64,000 nucleotides of DNA from Cynocephalus volans. Lineage: Eukaryota > Chordata > Mammalia > Dermoptera > Cynocephalidae. The stretch is from assembly GCF_027409185.1 (NCBI RefSeq), contig NC_084462.1:24899577-24963576 (forward strand), written 5' to 3'. This document shows positions 1 through 13,000 of this stretch, piece by piece (position 1 is the first letter of the stretch; every line of letters starts with the position of its first letter). The notes beneath the pieces are model-generated. The model saw only the letters and a program-made list of their open reading frames with translations. It was not told the origin of the DNA and searched no databases. A program made the position numbers and the translations under genes.

Positions 1-446
1 GAATGATAAATACTGAGTTAAAGATTAGAGTCAATAATAAATTTTAGAACAGTGATCCCAAAATACTGCTACCCCCCAGACATTATCTTTAACTACATTT
101 ATTTCCACTTTCTAATATTGATATGATACTCCCATTCTTCATCTTTTGGGTTCAGACTCAACACCTCTTTCTCCCTAATAAACCTCTCACCAATTCCTAG
201 CAATATTTTCAATCAACATTTTGGTGTCCTCTCCAACATTAATCTCATGGAAATTTTAAAAGGGAAGATTAAAGGAGTTCAGGTGATTCCACTTTTAAGC
301 TTCTCACACGTTTCTTTAGATCCAGCTGCTTGATTTAATACTCATTGCTTGATTTTCTAAGGCCCCTGAGCTGCTCGGCCTCTGCTCCTTTGTAAGGTTG
401 GTCAAACCCAAAGTGACTATAGGGAGGAAATCTGATTTAGCTAATC

Positions 447-676
447 CAGTAGTTCTCAACAGGTGGAGATTTTTCTTCCCCAGAAAAATCTGGCATTGTC
501 TGGAGACAATTTTTTGGTTGTCACAACTAGAGGTGAGGAGTAGGTGGTAAGGGTAGGGGGTACTACTGGCTAGATGCCCAGGGATGCTGCTAAACATCCT
601 ACAATGCTAGACATCCCTCCACAACACAGAATTATCTGGCCTAAAACGTCAGTAGTGCTGAGATTGAGAAACCCTG
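447..676 (+). mobile_element. hAT-Charlie type DNA transposon (MER5/MER20 class)
   Basis: Imperfect terminal inverted repeats (CAGTAGTTCTCAAC at left, TTGAGAAACCCTG at right). The internal GGTTGTCACAACT and GGGATGCTGCTAAACATCCT are typical of this old, non-autonomous family. Confidence 0.8.
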
Positions 677-969
677 AGTTAATCTTTGCCCTTGTTTCTA
701 CCACACCTGCTTTGGCTAAACTTTAGAAAACTTGAGTCGTCAAGAGGGCCCCCTATCTGCAGTCAGGGAAGGTGACAAAAAAATTATTACCCCACTGCAA
801 TCCTGGTAGGAAGAAGAGTCCCTCATAAATAACCTCACCCTTGGCAAACCTGGTCAGACATGGGACTTTCTCCCGACACAGCTTCCCCTGGGAGAAAATC
901 AAGTTTAATAAAGGGAAGGTATCATTTTCCAGTCCCCTGTATCACAACAGACCCCCAACGATTGCTCAC

Positions 970-1074
970 CACTCCTGCTTGCTCCAAGGACAGCTCCTGG
1001 AAATTCTTTAGCATGTTGACTGGGATCCAAGCACGAGAAACTGTTTCTCCAAAAAATGTCACGTGGTACTTAGA
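970..1074 (-). CDS. ZCWPW1: ZCWPW1 coding exon, C-terminal part of PWWP domain
   Basis: The acceptor TTTTAG and donor GTGAGC flank 35 complete codons, beginning [10 protein letters not shown] and ending in a leucine/glutamate-rich stretch (NFQELSLEQ). This is the last ZCWPW1 exon I can recognise; nothing between 1 and 969 matches the next part of the protein. Confidence 0.93.
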
Positions 1075-4000
1075 CTAAAATAAAAGATAGTCCTGTTATG
1101 ACATCCTGTCCCTTCTCTCCACTTTTCTCTTCTAACCAGAAAAGGGAGAAGGAGAATGGGGGATTCACAATGAAGGTGCTGAGCCTCATGCTCACTGAAG
1201 CCTGACTCACCCACCCCACCTCCTTCCACTGTTCTTCCATTCTGACCTCAGGAATCCTAGCCAAAGCATATTTATCGAAATTATAAATGCTCTAATAGTG
1301 GATAAATATTTAATTAGGTACAAGTTTCTTTCTTCAAGTACTTATCTCTGTCATCCTAGTTAAGTGTCTGTTTCCACTCGTGTCTGCTGGCTATGTCTAT
1401 GTTTCTAACCCTGTACATCTGTTAGGATGGATTTGTTCTTTACTTTGGCCTAAGCCCCTTCCTACCCCGAACCAGGAAACTCACCGGCAGGGAATCAAGA
1501 CGAGAAGCAAAAAGAAAATATTCCCCCAGGTCAGGGTCAGATTCTATCATGCCTGGCCACCTGGAGAAGAAAGATGGGTGTGGGTGTAGGGGATGGAAGA
1601 GAAGAGGGTAGATGAATAGAACACGGCTTCATCAATATACATGTACAAAAAAAGGGCAATATGCCTTGCAAAGGATCCAAAAGATAGATCCCACCCCCAC
1701 CCAGCGGGCCCTACCAAATGACTGAAGTGACTCCCATCAATGTACAGAAAAGCTCATAATATTCCTAGTAAAGGTATCTTATCCTTCTGGGCATTCCCAC
1801 AACCCTGAGAAGAAAATCTTCTGACTAGGGACATCTCCAAAAAAGAAACTATCCTACCCTTCCTTTTTTCTCTTTACTTTGCATGTCTATCACATCTAAA
1901 TATTTCAAAATGCCTTAGATCCACCCTCCTCTCTCCACCCACTCAGAGTAGCATTGTCAGACCCTTTTTTCCAGGGAGATACCATCTCCACCCTGAAACC
2001 TCCAGAAAACAAGCTCTTTCAATGCCTCCAAGCTTGGTACTTTATCTTCTCCCTCACCCCATGCTTTTTTTAGGCAAGTACCATTTTCATTACAAATGCT
2101 TTCCATTTCCTCCCCTCCCTGCTTGAATCTACCACTACCAAGTTCATGAAGGATGCTCTGACTATGTCACAGTGCCTTACCAGGGATAACCATATTGCTT
2201 GGCCCAGATGATTGATCCTGGGACGTAGGAGGCATAGGCCACATCGTTCTCACACCCTGTCCAGGTCTCCTCAGGAATATCACAATGATTATACTCTAAA
2301 TCTGCCAAAAGAGAGAAGGAATTGAAGGGATGGAAAGAGAGCCATAAGGCAAAAAGCTGGATAAGGGCTGGGGAGAGGACAAGAAGGAACTGGTATATGC
2401 AGCAGGTGGGACCAAAAGGGCACCTGGGGGACAGGTATGGAGGAAGAAGAATAAAGACCCATGGAGGGCTGGCTCGCTTGGGAGAGTGTGGTGTCGATAA
2501 CACCAAGGCCATGGGTCCGGATCCCTATATAGGGATGGTCAGTTAGCTCACTTGGGAGAGCATAGTGCTAACAACACCAAGTCAAAGGTTAAGATCCCCT
2601 TACCAGTCATCTTTAAAAAAAAAAAAAAAAGACTCACGGAAGAAATGCAGCTAGAGCCAGGAGAAGTAGGAATGCTACCTCCTTATACTCCATAGAAAGA
2701 GATTCCAAACTACTGTTTATATCCCATAGTGTCTGACTCCGTTCCCATCTATACAACATCATGAGGATAATTTCCCTAAGACTGTTTTCTCATCTGTAAA
2801 ATAATTGGCTGGACCAGATTGTCTTAATCTCTTTCAAGTGGTTTCAAACATTCTAGAATTCTAAGCTCACTGGATCTCTCTTACATGCTTTTCCCCATAT
2901 ACCCCCTATTCCTCCCTATCCACCAACCCAATACCAATATCCTAAACAGAATTGACAGGAGCAGACCAATGCTGAAGAAAATGTAATTCACTCAGTACAT
3001 ATGTTTAGATTCCAGACCCCTCCCCACAGCATAACTCTGCAGGGTGTCTTCCTCCAGCTCTTTATGCCCAGCTTCATCTCCATATGACATTAAGATCTTT
3101 CCTCTCTCCCAAGCACTACAAGGACCCCTTGAGTGCTAACTATACTTATGTCATGTTTAATCTACAGGATACACGCAAAGGAAAAAAGGGAGGAATAATA
3201 AAACCTGAAAAAAAATTTCCACTCCTTTATACCTGTATTCTGGTCACAGGACCAATTATCTGGGAGAACTGAGGGATCAATGTTCCCATGTAACCGCCTC
3301 CATTTCTCACAGTTTGGGGAGGAACACTGGACCCAGACTAGGCACTGATCTGTGAGAGGAAAAAGGCTTTAAGTAAGAGATTCAAAAAATTCTCTTCCTT
3401 CTTCAATCCAATTAAATCAATATAACCCTCCCACCCCCAGAATCATATAGCCATAGAGACCTTAGAGATCAATTAGTCCAATCTCTGACTTATGAATGGG
3501 AGAACCAAGGCTCAGAGAAGGTAACTGACTTGCTGAAGATTGGTCTAACTTGGTGACAGAGCCCAACTGAGAACTCAAGTCTCACATCTCGATCTTTCTC
3601 CTATACCAGGCTATCATCTCTCCCTGACCCAAAGCAGAAAGGAGTGTTTCCTGTATTGACAGTGCTCAGATAAAAAGGCTGTCTGGCATCTTTCCAGATA
3701 ACGCCTTATTTTCTCTGGCGTGACACTACTGAAAAGTTCTTTTGAAGGACTAACAAGCACCTCTGTGAGGAGCTGCCCGAAATCGCCATTACAAGCTGGC
3801 GCTGATTTCCGGTGGAGGGCAGGGCTGCTCGGTAACACGCCTGGGCCGATTAGGCAGCCACCAATAAGGTAGGAGCACGTCCTAGGCGAGGAGCAGTCTC
3901 TATATAAAGGGCGCGGGTTCCCTCGCTCGGGGTCTCCATTTTTGGCAAGCTTATGCTCTCCCTCTCAAGATGCATTAAAGCTGATCTGCAGAAGGATCCT

Positions 4001-7000
4001 TTGTGTGCCGCGTCGTTCTTGCTGGCGAGACGGTAGCGCGGGACATTTGGTGCCGAAACCCGGGAACTTGTGTCATCGTCAGCACCTTCGGAGACCCCCT
4101 GGAGACAGGGAGGATTCAGAACTGCAGGAGGGTAAGTTCGGAGAGGTATGCCTGTTCTTGGTCTGGGGTTAATCCGGTTGGTTTAAAAGGTTTTGAAATC
4201 GCCCGTTGGTGTGGTCAGACTGACGTAGATAAGCAGCTGCACCAGAGACCTGTGTGAGCCTCTAGTACGTAAGGGAACGGCGCGTCTCACAGCGCCTCCA
4301 CGGAGTGGGGCGCGTTATGGGTTCCACTCAGTCCATGGTTACCGCGTTAGAGGCCGTGCTGAGACAACGTGATATAAAGGTAGGGGGCCGTGTGCTCAAA
4401 AATTTTGTAAAAGAGGTAGATCGTGTAGCGCCGTGGTTTGCTTGTTCCGGCTCCTTGACTTTGAGCTCTTGGAACAAACTAGGCAGAGACCTTGACCGCA
4501 AGTACGCGGAGGGAGACCTCCGTCAGGGCACCAAGACCATTTGGAAGTTTATTAAAAATTGCTTAGAAGATGAGGGCTGTAAACCGGTAGTGATAGTAGG
4601 GCAAAATACATTAGAGGAGGTCCAAGACAGCATGTCAGAAACTGAACGGAGTGAGAGGATGGGTACCCGCAGGAGGAGAGACGTCTCCCATAAGAAAAAG
4701 GGCCCTCCCGGTAAGTCTACGGATGAGGGAGAGATTCTAAAACAACAAAGTGACACTCCCGGCACATCTGCCGGTAAAGGAGGGATTTCAAAACCCAGAC
4801 AAAAGTTGGAAGGGAAAGAAGGAGGCCTCTACCCTATGCAAGAGCTGGGGGCCTTAAAACAAGAATTAGAAGATTTAAATCTGGATGAGTCCGACTCCGA
4901 TCCCCTCAGCCCTAGTGAGGAATCCGATTTGGAGGAGGAAGCTGCCAGGTACGAGGAGGAGAGATATCATCCCGACAGGCGGCGGAGACCACTCGGGGAA
5001 TGGAAATGCCGGCCGCCCCCAGTGGCCCCCGCACGGCCTGCGCCTTCGGCGCCTCCTCCTTACGTGCAGTCTTCTAATCCCTTCTCATTCCTCTCTGATA
5101 AAGTGAGGAAAAAGGTTCAAGCTGCCTTCCCAGTTTTTGAGGTTGAGGGCGGAGGGAGAGTTCATGCCCCCGTCGAGTACACCCAAATTAAGGATCTAGC
5201 AGAGGCGGTTAGAAAATATGGTGTAAATGCCAATTTTACTCTAGTAATGCTAGAAAGGTTTGCTGGTGTGGCTATGACACCCGCTGACTGGCAAATGTTG
5301 GCTAAGGCAGCGCTCCCTACCATGGGTCAATACATGGAATGGAAGGCGCTATGGCATGAGGCTGCACAAGCTCAAGCCAGGGCAAATGCTGCTGCACTGA
5401 CCCCCGAGCAGCGAGATTGGACCTTTGATATGTTAACAGGCCAGGGCCCATTTGCCGCTGATCAGACGGCTTTCCCATGGGGTGCTTATGTTCAAGTTTC
5501 TAGCACTGCCATTAAGGCTTGGAAGGCACTCCCCAAAAAAGGGGAAGCTTCTGGACAACTTACTAAGATCATTCAGGGACCTCAGGAACCATTCTCAGAT
5601 TTTGTGGCTCGAATGACAGAAGCAGCGGGGCGCATCTTTGGGGACCCTGATCAGGCTGCGCCTCTTGTTGAACAACTGATTTTTGAGCAGGCGACCCAGG
5701 AATGCCGCGCGGCCATAGCGCCCAGAAAAGGTAAAGGTGTACAGGATTGGCTCAGAGTTTGTCGAGAACTCGGGGGACCCCTGACCAATGCAGGGCTGGC
5801 AGCTGCCATCCTCCAGTCGCAGAGACTGCCTAGACAGGGACAGCCAAGACAGGGGCGGAACCAGAGAGTTTGTTTTAAATGCGGTCAACCGGGACATTTA
5901 AAAAAGGATTGCCTGAGCCCCAGAAGGGAGGGAGATACCCCGCCCTGGACGGGCTGCCAGTGTAAAAAGGCGGGGTGGGCACTAAAAAATTACTTTACCT
6001 TTTCGCCTTATATGGGTACCCAGTATAATGCTACCTCTTCAGGCCTAAATTGGACATATCAAAACCCCACGATGGCGATCCGTTCCAACCCATTTGATGT
6101 TTGGCTGTTGTGTGGGGTAAATGGCAGCTGCACGGACCTTTCACCGTTTGCCTTTTCAAAAGGCGGTGGTTGGGGAAATGCCTCTTTTGAGTGGAATGTG
6201 ACTGAGTCCTTTGAATCCACTGTGTCCATAAAACAGCTTGGAACAAATTACTCTGTCCCGCCAACACCAGTTTGCCTTTATCCTCCTTTCATGCTCCCAA
6301 TACTATGGTCTTGTTCAGGCAGAGGAGGGATTTTGGTCTCACTGCGGCAATAGTCGCCGCCGTATCCCTGGCGGCGGGTGCAGCCACAGCTGCTGCCGTC
6401 TCCTTGACTACCACGGTACAGACTGCCACCACGTTGAATAATTTGTCCTCCGCGGTAACACAGGCCCTAGAAACACAGACTGCGCTAAACGCTCAGCTGA
6501 AGGGAGGATTAATGGTGGTTAACCAGCGGGTGGATCTTGTGCAGGAACAAATAGATGTTTTATGGCAAATTGCTCAATTGGGGTGTCAATGGAAATATTC
6601 AGGGTTATGTGTCACCAGTATCCAATATAAAAAGTATACCAAAGCTGCAAATTTGTCTAAACAATTATCCCAGCATCTTTCAACAGGTTGGACGAGAGAA
6701 TTTGACAACCTGATAAACCAGCTGCGCATGGCCATTGTGTCCGTGAACTCAACAAGAGTGGATGTCTCCTTCGCAGCCGGACTGTCCTCATGGATTAAAA
6801 CGGCCGTGTCCCACTTCAAGGAGTGGGCAGGAGTGATTGGGGTTGGCATGTTCTTATGTGGGGGAACTGTGCTCCTACTATGGTTGGTCTGCAGATTAAA
6901 AGCCCAGACCCAGAGAGACAGGGTAGTCATCGCCCAGGCATTTCTAGCCCTGGAACAGGGGGCCAACCCTGACGTTTGGCTGTCCATGCTTAAGGATTAG

Positions 7001-10000
7001 CCTGCTCTGACTCCCCTTCCCCCTTCCTGTTGGCTGGCCTCCCTGAAGCTTGTTCAGAGGAGTTCGCCCTTGCTCAAACAGGTCTATGTGTAACAACAGG
7101 CTCCAGTGTGTCCAGAGACGGGCAACTTCCCCCAGACTTGAACCAACCTAAGACATGGTGCCCGGTGGCGATAGGGTCAACCTATGACGGGTAAGGTCAA
7201 AGTCTGTGGAGGGACGACCTAGGACAGGAACGCTGGCTAATTTGTCCGCGACCGCCGAGCTTGTACCAGCCGCTTTAAATGATAAAAAAGGGGGAGATGT
7301 GAGGAGCTGCCCGAAATCGCCATTACAAGATGGCGCTGATTTCCGGTGGAGGGCAGGGCTGCTCGGTAACACGCCTGGGCCGATTAGGCAGCCACCAATA
7401 AGGTAGGAGCACGTCCTAGGCGAGGAGCAGTCTCTATATAAAGGGCGCGGGTTCCCTCGCTCGGGGTCTCCATTTTTGGCAAGCTTATGCTCTCCCTCTC
7501 AAGATGCATTAAAGCTGATCTGCAGAAGGATCCTTTGTGTGCCGCGTCGTTCTTGCTGGCGAGACGGTAGCGCGGGACACACCTCTTTTGTGTACAACAT
7601 TCATAGTTGTTAAACAAATCTCAACTGTCACCAAATCACCAAGTTGCAACATTTTGGACCAAGAGTACTAAGTTCACCCTCCTCACACAGGTCTATCATT
7701 TCTCCATCAACTATGCACTTCGGGCCCTGCTCAAAGGCCAAGTCTTCTATTTATACATTTATCCATTACCTTCCAAACCTCCATCCCCACCATTCTGTAT
7801 CCCCACATCTTCTAAACTGACCCCATGTCCTACACAGACTCTCCTCTCTCTCCCCCAAACCCTTCCACTGTGTTCTTTGAAATTCCACAGACTTAAGCAA
7901 CAAATGTTCATATATCCTCAACCTCTTCTCTGAACCTCTCCCTCCTTTTTGAAACCTGGAGATCCACTAATGAAACTGCCCGCACCTGACCCCACCCCTA
8001 CCTGCAGCCCTTGAAGTGGAGACTGTTCCTTCTCACACTCCCCATGTCTCTCAGGACAGAAAGTGGGGCCAGTATCTTCCTTACACCCATTGCCACTGCT
8101 CCCCTCCATCCTGTAAAAACCCTTCCTCCCTTGAGGTCCACTCCATGGCACTATACCACCCTCCTATCTCCCTTGTGAAGATGCTGGCATCTGGTTCGGT
8201 CTTCTCATCCTCTCCACCTCCTGCCTTTATTCCAGTTGATTATTATGTCCATAGGAATATCTCACAGATCTCCATTCTCACAGTTCCTTGGCCTTTTCCT
8301 CCATAACACCTCAGGAACCCACTCCCACTCCTGCATTCCCCCCACCAGTCATCTGCAGGAACTGCACACCCTCTGAACCACTTATCCAAACATCCTCTCT
8401 TACAAAAATGCCCCATCCTTCCACCTCACTTGCTCAAAGACCCCTACAGCAATTTGCACTTTATCCAGCTCTCCAATCCACTGACCTCTGTCTTCTCCAT
8501 CTGCTAGCAACCTCCATTCTTCACTGTGTACTACTCAGATTTGATTCCTTGACACTTCTTTACACTCTCCTGCAGACACCTTCAATTCCTTTCCCTCTGT
8601 CCTTCCTCCCACCCAGATGGCAAAGCACCATCTTGAATGAACTCACTCTCTACCTTTTCTATGCCTACACTCTGCAATTGAGAGTTGCTAGAGAAAAATC
8701 ACATAACCAGCACATAAGTATCACTACATATTCACAATTACCATCAACAGTCAATATGTTTCTCTAACAAGTTCACTCTCCCACTGTCAAATTTTACTTT
8801 AAATGTCTGAAAATAAAAGATGTCCCCTGACCCCATCCCACCAAAATCATCCTTCAGAAAAAAAGTTGACTTATATTGGGTTCTTTCAAAATATCACATA
8901 TTATGGATCACTTTCTCAATTAATTTATCTTGAAGAACAAAGTGCTGGTTGGGAATGATATATTAGTCTGAAAAAACAGTTATCAATGATAGTTTTGGAT
9001 ATTTATAGAGCTGACCTAGCAAGACAAGAAAAAAAGAGTGGGGGAGGGACCAGGGACCATAAAAGTTAATACAGATCAATAAAATAAATGGTTGGCTGTG
9101 AAAGTAATGAGTATTCATAAGAAAATAAGTGAGAAAAAAATCATCCTAATGACATGGAACTGGATACTTATGGCTTGGGATGAAATTTCCAACGACAGCA
9201 TCATACAGTTTTTGAAAGTTTCCTTTCAAACAACTTAGAGAAGATAATGTACTCTGGAAAACTGTGTTTGATGCTCACAATGTGGCTCTAGGATAATGAA
9301 GACTGATGTCACAGACACATGTTAAGAGCATTTCAGTTGACCACTCATCCTTGAAACACTAGTTTCCTGGTTTCTGTGATACATCATTCTCCTGTCCTAC
9401 CCGCCCCCATGCCCCAACCTTTCTGGCAGCTCCCTTCTCAGTCTCCTTTGCTGGGTTCTGCTCCTTCTTCAGCCAATTTCTAAATGTCAGGGTTCCAAAG
9501 CCCAATCACGGGCTTTCTCTCCCAATGCTACACACTTGCCTGAGGCAGGCATGCTCACCATCCCCATAGCTTTGAAATCCATTTTCATAACTGACAGCAT
9601 ACAGTTGTATACTTCCAGCCCCTGTTCTGAGCTCCAGATTCCTATAGCAATCTTGCTATTTGACATCCCTATTTGGATGTCTCACACGGATCTAAAACCT
9701 AATGCACCGAAACTGAATGCTTAATCTTCCCATGAATTTGTTCTTCCTCTGCTCTTTCCCATCTCCTTTCACATAACGGATCAAGCCAGAAATCAATCAT
9801 CTTTGACATATCCTCTCCTCTCTCTCACCCCCCAATATCCAATTTATTACCAAATTTTGACAATTTTATGTCAAAGACTTTTTTTTTTTTTAAAGATGAC
9901 CGGTAAGGGGATTTCAACCCTTGGCTTGGTGTTGTCAGCACCACGCTCAGCCAGTGAGCGAACCGGCCATCCCTATATAGGATCCAAACCTGTGGCCTTG

Positions 10001-13000
10001 GTGTTATCAGTACTGTACTCTCCCGAGTGAGCCACGGGGCGGCCCACCAAGACATATCTTAAAACCATCCATTTCTCTCTCTCTCCTAATCCAAGTCACC
10101 AAAATACCTAATCCTAGCACTAACTTCTTAACTGGTCTACTCTTATCTTCTCCCCACACTCCATTCTCCAATTAATCACAAAAAGATTCTTTTGAAACAT
10201 TAATTTAGGATGTCATTCCACTGGTTAAAATCCACCAATGGCTTTCTACTGCTCTTAGGATAAAATTCTCACTCTGTAGCATGGTCTTTAATCTAGCCAC
10301 TGCCTACCTCTATTTATCCAGAGCCACTTTCCACCCAACTCCAATCATACTGGCTTTCTTTTAGTACCTGGAATATGTCAAAATGTACCTTACCTAAAAC
10401 TCTTTCTCCTACTCTTCACTTGGATAACTTCTCCTCTTCCTTCATGTCTCAGCTTAAATATAATTTCCTTAGAAATGCATTCCCTGACTGGCCCAATCTT
10501 AATTAGATCTCCATTTTTTTCCTCTCATGACTTAGGGTTATCAATTTTGTTCATCACTGTATTTCTAGCACTTAATGCAATGCATGACACATAATATAAG
10601 GCACTAATAACAACTGTTAAAAGAACAAATGAATCTATACCCATCCTTACCCTCCCTTCATCTAATCTCAAAGGCTAAGGAATCCTTCTTTCTAACGAAG
10701 ATAAATCTTGCAAATTTATTCCCATTCCTATCTATTCAATCTTTCCCTCTCTATAAATAATTTTTCCTTAGGTTATAAGTATGCTCAAGTATCTCTCTTC
10801 TAAAAGTTATAAAAGAAAAAATCCTCCCTCAACTCTACACCCATTCCCCTTCATCTACCATTTTCTCCCTCTTTTCACATCTAAACTAATTGAGAAAGTG
10901 TTTACTCTTCACCCAACTACAACCTGCCATTTACCCTTACCAACCTATATGGTAGCTATACCCAAGGCCTTAATGACTTCCCAATTATATCTTTGAGCAT
11001 TTTTAAACCTTTATCCTCTTTAACTTCTCTATGGTAGCATTTGACACGGCTGAGCATCCCTCGTCCTTGAAATTCTTTTTTCTTCTGGCATCTGTGATAT
11101 CACAGATATCATAGATATCCTAACTTTTCTTCTACCTTTCTGACCACATCCTAGTTTTCTTCCTGAGCACCATCTAAAATGCCTGATACACAGTAGGCAC
11201 CCAACAACTATAGATTATGTAAATAAATAACTGAATGAATAAAATCTTTCTCTATCTTCCTCAGCAGCATATCCTCTAACAAGCAGCTGTGAGAGATAAA
11301 TGATAGTCTTTACAGAGTTTTTTCTAACATCCTAACCCTTGCCTCTCCTTCCATCTCGAATTTTCAGATCAAGTAGGCTTTCTAAACCATGGCTGAACTC
11401 ACCAAAACCATTTCTCCCTTCTTTTTGCTCGTCCCTGCACTGAGAATGGCCCTGAACCATTTTCTTTGGTTGGTCTTTCTGTCTGTGCTCATGTCCACCT
11501 TGGACTTTCTCCACTTTCTCATCTCCTGGAAAGATAAAACAAAACATTTGGGAGGTGAGGAGATGAAGAGAATCTTTGTAGATAGTAAAGGCCAGGGAAC
11601 GAGGAAGAAGAATCATAGCCTAATAGTTTCAAGCCTTAGGCTACCCACTGTCCCATTCACTAATTTCCTGGAGTAAGTACTTGAGCCAGGCATCAAAGTA
11701 TATCTGACGATACTTACGAGCTTCCTTCTTTCTTTTGCTTAAGGAGAGTCTATTGAATTTCTTCTCAGAGGGTGCAGGATCTGGTTGGCTTAGCTTACAT
11801 GTCTTTATCTCTGGGACAATTTCATCTTCCCGAGAGGCTGAAATCCCTTGAGTGTGAGGTACCACTATCCTCTCTCTGAAAACGAGATTTTGTTTTAAAT
11901 GAAAAGGTAAAAAGGATCAATTTGCAGTATCCTTCTTTTGAAATAACCCAAGGGTAAAAGGAAGAAAGAAGAATCCTAGGCTCTCTAAAGGCTTCCTGAA
12001 GTTTACTTGTCTATTTTTCCCAACTCAAACAGGTATCTTTCCTGAGCTCAGAGAAATCTATGGAAATATGATAAATGACCATATAGATAGATAGATAACC
12101 ATTTACCAATGTTAAGTCCACCCTCTGTTCAACTTGTGTCACTGGAATAAACTTACCCATCAGTATCATCATCAGTAGCAGAAGGAGCAATTCCTGGTTC
12201 CTTGTCTGATTGGGTACATGCTACAGGCCAGGCACAGGAAGTCTCTGTAAAATCGTGGCCAGATCCCATCCCTCCCCCACAAAAAAATACTATAAGCAAA
12301 GAAGCAATAAAAGAAAACAATCACTCCATTATTTTCTAACTATAACCTTTCATTAAAATGTCTTCTCCCTTTTGCCTGGAAGAGCCTATCTCTGGCCTCT
12401 TGTCATATCATAGAACTTTAAATCTTTAAATTTTCAGAAAAAACTACAAATCTATATCTTTCTGCAAGCCTTTCCAAATTGATCCGCCTCATTCCAGGAT
12501 AGCCAGGTAATCATAGTTTCATTTTGTACACATAAAAATATTATATGTACTGTATTTGATATCATTTGCTCCTCAAACTCCCTCCAGGAGTAGAAGTACA
12601 CTAAGAATGGCTGAAATGTCAGACCAATCTCCTTAGCCTCATGACCTTATAGAGAAGGGCTCAGGACTTACACTATAGAGATATTTATTCTAAAAAATCA
12701 AATCCCTGAGCATATGCAAAAACAGTATGAGAAACAGAAATATCTTTTCTAAGTGAATTGTAAACATATAGAAATAAATTTATATTGCATTTTTAAAATC
12801 TGGGTGAGACTATTTAAATTCTGAAGTTAATGCAGTACACTTTTCTAAATTTAAAAATATTTTGAAGTCTCATCTAATATTTCCTTACCTAGGAATATAG
12901 GAAAGAAGGAGAAAAGCTGTCAAACTTACGCTACTCCTCAGATAACAGTCACTTTGCCTAACTGAAACTCTTTTTCTCTCACTACAAGCCATACCCACAC

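Larger units (their letters stand above)
3764..7579 (+). mobile_element. Young internally deleted class II (betaretrovirus-like) endogenous provirus
   Basis: A 3816-bp provirus. Two 282-bp LTRs (TGTGAGG...GGGACA) differ at a single base. It is flanked by a 6-bp duplication CACCTC, the size typical of class II elements. Internal order: tRNA-Phe primer site, 250-bp leader, gag, an env surface fragment in the gag frame, env transmembrane frame, polypurine tract. Protease, dUTPase, reverse transcriptase and integrase are absent. A tRNA-Phe primer and short LTRs recall rodent IAP elements, but env remnants are present here. It lies antisense in a ZCWPW1 intron. It is replication-defective by deletion. 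One LTR difference in 282 bp suggests insertion within roughly the last one to few million years (inference, few sites). Confidence 0.95.

Noticed and set aside
1-969. Next ZCWPW1 exon left of 970
   Set aside because: Reading the minus strand in all frames shows nothing like the expected lysine/arginine-rich continuation, so that exon must lie outside the window.
4523-7372. Minus-strand frames across the provirus
   Set aside because: Shadows of gag, env and LTR sequence. No sign of an antisense gene such as HBZ-like features.
7148-7406. Possible accessory gene between env and the 3' LTR
   Set aside because: Short frames running into the LTR on either strand, without ATG context or features; no superantigen-like or Rec-like ORF could be supported.
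8288-8767. 159-codon plus-strand frame
   Set aside because: Pyrimidine-rich intronic sequence with few stops by composition; L2-like bias, no domain.
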